Assembly (NCBI GenBank): GCA_930367205.1
Contig: OV884011.1
Coordinates: 123,253,866 to 123,317,865 of the forward strand
Direction of reading: 5' to 3'
Length of the DNA: 64,000 nucleotides
Origin: Acanthosoma haemorrhoidale
Taxonomy: Eukaryota > Arthropoda > Insecta > Hemiptera > Acanthosomatidae
Position numbers and translations under genes: made by a program. The notes beneath the pieces were generated by a model, which was given only the letters and a program-made list of their open reading frames with translations, had not been told where the DNA came from and ran no database searches. Of the stretch, positions 59,289 to 64,000 are shown piece by piece (the stretch's first letter is position 1; each line of letters starts with the position of its first letter).

Positions 59289-60182
59289 TGTCGAGTCGTC
59301 ACGAGGGGGGTGCCTAGTTATCCTAGCCCTGGTGACGAAGTGAGGGTTGATTAGGCTTATGACCTAGACAATCGTTTCATGACGGTCTTACTATCTGACT
59401 CCATTTTTGATCGGTATGTGCCCCGACAATGCACTATGTTCAGGAAAAGAGGCATAGGGTAGGTAGTTTGTGTGGTCTTGGAATGACCACGAATTCACAC
59501 TCGGTATCTGAGGGTAGGCGAAATCCGTCCAGATCCCAAAGGCGAGTGTGAACCGGAGAGAGGAAGACTGGATTGCCGTGGGAGACACTGCTAGGTAAAA
59601 TTTTCAGGGCCACGACAACCATTGTCCGCGAGGGAGAGGTCTCTCCCAAGGAGCTGTTAGTTTTAGTGAGGCGAAGGTAGAGAATCCCACTAGGAGAGTG
59701 TGGGGTCTGACAAGGCCAGACTAAAACGTAGCGAGGTTAGGAAAAGAGAGGTCCAGCGGGTTTCATAAATGAGAAGGCCAAGTTCTTGAACATCACCGCA
59801 GCTGCAAGTCATCGGGAGAATGAATTACAGTCCCAAACCGCGGGTCTTATATACCCAGCTGGCTTCGTAAGTAGCCAATCAGCTTCGGTTTTATTGTACC
59901 CAATGCCAGCTTAGTATGTGGTGGCCTTTGTTCTTTGACAGCCCTGGGCTGAATCACTGATACCTGACCCGGGTAAGGGTCTCCAGCCCTGTTTTGGTTC
60001 GCTTTAGTACCTGCTACGGGTAGCGGGTGGCCCAGCTCCTATAACTAATTGGCTTGCAGCTGCGTCTCTATTGTTTACAACATTTTCAATGATTTATGGT
60101 TTGGTAATGTTATTTACATTTGTTTAAATTATATACAATAGAGTATATGGTGATTTATCTTATGTAGTTAGCGGTCGCTACA
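59289..60182 (-). mobile_element. Complete solo LTR, copy C, with GTACT target duplication
   Basis: On the minus strand it begins TGTAGCGACC at 60182 and ends GACTCGACA at 59289. The 5-bp sequence GTACT flanks it exactly on both sides (59284-59288 and 60183-60187), the hallmark of LTR-element integration followed by LTR-LTR recombination. TATATAAG lies at 59846-59853. The leader between about 59420 and 59760 is close to copies A and B; the outer 5' part is diverged. Confidence 0.9.
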
Positions 60183-60339
60183 GTACTATAAGTATAGGGT
60201 GAACAAAAATAATTATGGAGTTTGGGGTATTATCAGACGAGTTGTCACCCAACCAGTCGTGTGCTGTATGAATTAATTATTCCAATTCCATTGTGGAATA
60301 ATAAATCTACGTTGTCAAGGTTATGATTATGATCAGTAC

Positions 60340-60560
60340 GCTAAAATGTAAACGTAAGAGAAGAGAGAGTGTTTGAATTTGGGGATGTAAGTGCAGAAAG
60401 GCTGAGGTGGCCCTCGTATGTAACTAGTTCTAATGCCCCACTGTTGGTGCTTTGCATTGAAATTGCTTTCTGTTAAGTTGGCCATAGTGTTTTCAAGTTC
60501 TTGATTATTCCACGTGATTCTTATATCTCTGCTCCTCTTGAGGTAGGTGTACATACTAGG
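60340..60560 (-). pseudogene. Possible Jockey endonuclease-domain remnant
   Basis: The frame contains ESNFNAKHQQWGIRTSYIRG, resembling GDFNAKHQAWGCR-TNPRG of the Jockey apurinic endonuclease. The surrounding sequence does not extend the match clearly, so only this block supports the call. Confidence 0.45.
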
Positions 60561-61889
60561 GCCAACTATTTTTGTTATACGTCCGTTAATTTGTAGTTCA
60601 AGATATTTTAAACAAAGATCGGAGGTGATTTCGGTTATTAGGGGGTAGCTGAGAGTCCATTTCTGGTTATAGCTCGGTAGGTAGTGGCCAGAAAAGGCTG
60701 CCCTAGTTGAGGTGTTAATTCCTCCACTGACGTGGCGTCTGATTCAGATAACGGTAAATCCCATTGCCTGCCCCTGTAAGGACTTCGTTTTGCTAGTGAC
60801 GAACTTGCTGTTATGGGTGTTTTCTACAACGTTAATAAGAATTCGGTGTTATCTTAATGATGTGTATACTGTTATATGAGAAGTGAATCATTTTGTTTTA
60901 TCCCTCCATTTTCATAAAAAGTACTGATAAGGATACCCAAGATTTGTACGCATATCATCACATAAAAAAGATCTTTTATATAACTGAAAAACGATTCGCA
61001 GGTAGTGGCTACGTATCTCTAAACTTGTCATATTAATTTAGTATTTGATATTTAACTTTTATAGAATGGAAATTTTGATTTACTTATATGCACTTCCCAT
61101 AACACTTTCACCCCATAGGCAGGTTCCCATGGTACCTGCTTATGAAATCGGGCCTGGTGATAAGTGCTCCCGGGTAAATACATTTTTATATGTAACCTCA
61201 AGTCCTTCTTCCTATGAGGCCGCTTGCTGCTGGGCCATGGAGACATATTAATTGCGTGGTATTTTATGGATTTTTTATTTATCCAGCTGTCTGGCAAAGT
61301 TGGTTAGTAGCTGCTTATTCTAGTGAATTATAGACCAGTAGTACACATCTCCAGATCCCTTAGGTCAATCCATTCCCAGGTCAGACTGAAATGCTTACAA
61401 ATATATCCTAATTGAAATAAATTAATCCATTTTTTTTTAAACTAACCTGGTTCATTCTTTTATTTTATTGTATTTTATTATTTCCCAAAAGTGATTTTAA
61501 TTATTTGTACTACATTGTGATTCACAAACAGCATAGTCCCAAAATAACATTTATTTTTTGGTAATATACTAAAGACCAATTACCTCATCACAATCCTGAC
61601 CATTTTCTTATTTTGCCATTGGCCAGTGGATGGGATCCGATTATTTTTAGTGACCCCCTTCATTGAATAGTCCGGAAAATAATGAAATATTTCAGATATT
61701 CCTTAGTCTAATCCTCTACATTATGCACTGTTTACATTTGATGAATTATTCCTGTAAATGAGTGTTCACATTAATTAATCCCCTTTCAAAATAATAATGT
61801 CTGTTCGCAGTAGTAGCTTTTTGCTAATTGCCAATAATTCAAGCTTTATTAAGACATCCAAGCAAGATTTTATTACCGTTAACGAGTTC
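60561..61889. other. Intergenic, unassigned
   Basis: Nothing firm was found. GC-richer patches at 60600-60800 and 61080-61240 carry short frames with no family features. Confidence 0.4.
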
Positions 61890-62210
61890 AAACTCGGTTA
61901 GAGTGGGCCTGAATGGCCAAAAGCATTAATAAGTGAGAGAACCAGTCGCCGGTGGTTTAAAAAAATTTTGATGGAGATTTCAGCCTTATAAGCAAAGGTC
62001 ATTCAAGAATTTTTTTCTGTTGATGAAAACCATCGAAAAACCTTGACTGGAAAAGATCCAAGAACAACTGATTGAGAACTTGTGGATAGTGGAATTTTTA
62101 GTTGGGAAATCAATTGTTCCTAACCACCCCTCAGTGATCCGCAAGGTTAAAAAGCCATAAAAATAGATTTCCAAATTACAGGAGCTTTTTACAAGACTTA
62201 CGACTCATGC
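61890..62210 (+). pseudogene. Possible mariner transposase N-terminal remnant
   Basis: SERTSRRWFKK resembles the helix-turn-helix end of mariner transposases (usual SERTAQRWFKRF), and DENHRKTLTGKDPRTT follows in another frame. No catalytic motif or inverted repeat was seen. Low support. Confidence 0.3.
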
Positions 62211-62632
62211 AAGCCACTTTCCAGACCTCTTGCAAATCGACTAACACTTTTTTAGATACCTAGAGGACTTTTTACAAGAAAAAGCAATTTATGACAAAAA
62301 ACTTTGGAAAATATCTTTTTAGAATTTCATTAATTTAACTCATAAAACTGGTAACAGTTTTATTAAGCTAATGTTTGGTGAATGCTGATAACAACTTAGT
62401 TATAATGAATATTTTCTAAAAGTAATAAAGTTCTGTTCCAGTTGTTTGTACAACATGGTGGTCCTGGCAATATTTTTTAAATCAATTATAATTTTGTTAT
62501 CACTACTTAGATTTAGTGTACTTTCTAGCAATATTTTCTTAGGTGTGTTGGCTAGTGTGGGTGGAACATTGATAATTGATTAAAGCAACTTTTGTCTGCC
62601 CACAAATTTTTTATTCTATTTACAATTGTAAA

Positions 62633-62742
62633 CGTACTTTCAATGGCTTAAACCACTATCATCAGGTGGTATATTGAGAAAACATAGATGCACATCTATA
62701 TATAATCATCTATCAACTTAAAATTAAAAATACACTTGTACG
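62633..62742 (-). ncRNA. Hammerhead-ribozyme-like fold, probably degenerate
   Basis: Reading the minus strand: CGTAC (62742-62738), AA, GTG-TAT, a loop of about 65 nt, ATATACCAC, the core CTGATGA (62665-62659), a stem TAGTGG-TTTAAG-CCATT, the core GAAA, and GTACG (62637-62633). CGTAC pairs with GTACG as stem III, GTG/CAC plus TAT/ATA form stem I with one bulge, and AGTGG/CCATT form stem II. All three stems and both core segments are in hammerhead order. The base expected to be U before the cleavage site is A, so self-cleavage is doubtful. Such motifs are known in Penelope-like elements and retrozymes. Confidence 0.5.
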
Positions 62743-62805
62743 GTATAAATTTAATTATGGGATTTAACAGTATTTATTTTATTTTATTTGTTTTTTTGGA
62801 TTCAG

Positions 62806-63035
62806 GTCATATTTGTGAGAAACTGTTTAAAAATGAAAAAGAAATAAAGTTTATGAAAAAACTGTTTTATGAAGTATTACGTTTTGCCCAAAAGAGAAAT
62901 TATGATACAATAAAAATCGCAAGCCTGTTTGGTATGTACTATACAACGCACAGTTTCTTTATAAGCTCATTGTGGCATGACTACGAGGAAACATATCACT
63001 TCTTTAAAGAAACAGTGTTTGTGCACTCAATTAAT
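62806..63035 (+). CDS. Internal exon of a CLAMP-domain (flagellar C1a-32 / CFAP119-like) protein
   Basis: The exon has a strong acceptor (poly-T then GATTCAG|GT) and a strong donor (AAT|GTGAGT). It is 230 nt: two bases of a split codon plus 76 full codons. The peptide FYEVLRFAQKRNYD, THSFFISSLWHDYEETYHFF and KETVFVHSIN follows the pattern of the CLAMP domain (PF14769; CFAP119/CCDC189 and relatives), a component of the ciliary central apparatus. The family continues with R-P-P-F-S, expected in the next exon; I do not see it before 64000. The start of the gene was not found upstream. The family name is from pattern memory, so moderate confidence; the exon itself is better supported. Confidence 0.6.
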
Positions 63036-64000
63036 GTGAGTTTATAAACATCCAAGATTTAATTATTGTTAGTTAGTAAAGGAGGTCAAACCACAAATCC
63101 CCTAGCAACACGTTTAGCCCTCAGTTTAGTACACTATGATCCAATACCAGAACAATTTACAAGGTGACAGGGCTCACCTGAAGGATGATTGTAACTAATA
63201 CTAACTTAACCAAGGTATCATTGGCAGTCTGTTGTCATCAGTGTAGAAAGTGTGGCAGAGTCATGGTGTTAAACCCCGGGTTAGTAAGGTGCTGCAACAA
63301 GTCAAAAACTTGATGTGTCTCCAATAAATGAACTCGCTCACCCTCAGCACACCAAGCAACGGGTTCTTTAGTCGCAGGTTGGCATTATTTACCTTCTTGA
63401 GAGAGGTATGCCTGACCTCATTTCTCACCACAGTGCTCTTAAATCAAGACAAATAATATAAGGATAATTATAACAAATTAAAATTATAATACAAGGCTCA
63501 GTGGTTTAAAATTTTATATTCTGTTTGGTCATTGAATTTATATGATACTTGAGAATGGCGGTATGTCCATCAAAAGCGCTTGTATGACTGTGAAATAAAC
63601 TGTGGGTAGACCAGAGGGAGTCTATATTTTTTAATATGAATAAACACTACAACCAGTCTTCCAATATTATTGATTTAGCATAGTTCATTACATTTCGAAT
63701 GGTCCCTCTGTCTATTATTTGATTTCTATTCCATGCAGGATATCAATCCCAGAAAGGGGGGAAGGGTCCCACTTTTGCACTCCTCTCAATGCTATTCACC
63801 ACCCTCACCCAAAGCAATAGAATTGAACTGTACAGTGAACCCTCCTGCACTCACAGTGGTTATGAATTTGACACAAAGAGCTTATGAGATAGGGACATTC
63901 TTTGTCTACTCAATCATTTGTGATCATGTGTGAATTGCATTAAAACCTATTTCTATTATGCTAGATTTTTCTGTTATGATTTAAATTAAATAAAAAAAAA
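63036..64000. other. Probable intron of the CLAMP-domain gene up to the window edge
   Basis: It follows the donor at 63035. No acceptor with an R-P-P-F-S continuation was found. An ATGCAG acceptor-like site at 63738 opens a frame (DINPRKGGRVPLL) that does not fit the family. Confidence 0.35.

Noticed and set aside
59391..59649. Two overlapping minus-strand frames read as genes
   Set aside because: They lie wholly inside solo LTR copy C and are shared with copy A because the LTRs are similar.
1..64000. CRISPR arrays, bacterial operons, riboswitches, viral genomes
   Set aside because: The window has spliced genes and insect transposons; no spaced direct-repeat arrays or prokaryotic signals were seen.

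Overview
This window looks like insect nuclear DNA. It is AT-rich, has intron-bearing genes with canonical GT-AG splice sites, and carries a dense, mixed load of transposons (mariner, MITEs, LOA- and Jockey-clade LINEs, Ty3/gypsy pieces, solo LTRs). No bacterial signals (operons, Shine-Dalgarno sites, CRISPR) were seen. A hemipteran-type genome is my guess from the transposon mix; the sequence does not prove it.

The one complete gene is Integrator subunit 8 (IntS8/INTS8) on the minus strand, 53571 down to 29524. I read 15 coding exons whose phases all agree and whose joined length is 2736 nt (911 codons plus stop). The order of conserved blocks matches INTS8 from the N-terminal W-F-E-L motif to the C-terminal helical repeats. 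Its introns hold much of the window's repeat content: a Jockey-type LINE in intron 4, two homologous ~640-bp units of unknown type in intron 8, a dead mariner in intron 9, a 5'-truncated LOA-type LINE and a 110-bp MITE in intron 10, and an RT fragment in intron 11.

Positions 1-29500 hold no gene I can identify with confidence. They contain a PIF/Harbinger-like MITE (4619-4981), tRNA-like SINE candidates, a GC-rich candidate first exon on the minus strand (about 5295-5575), a scrambled gypsy RT (12137-12838), several LINE remnants, and four copies of an LTR family. One LTR sits inside an older Jockey element at 19070-21780.

Positions 53600-64000 hold a degenerate mariner just upstream of INTS8, low-complexity DNA with a repeated 20-bp motif, a solo LTR with a perfect GTACT target duplication (59289-60182), a nearly complete hammerhead-ribozyme fold (62633-62742, minus), and one well-bounded internal exon (62806-63035, plus). 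That exon looks like the CLAMP domain of a flagellar C1a-32/CFAP119-type protein, whose other exons were not found here and probably lie mostly beyond the right edge.

The most unusual items are the hammerhead-like fold, the paired promoter-ORF-polyA units at 41446-43197, and the solo-LTR family with its long conserved leader.
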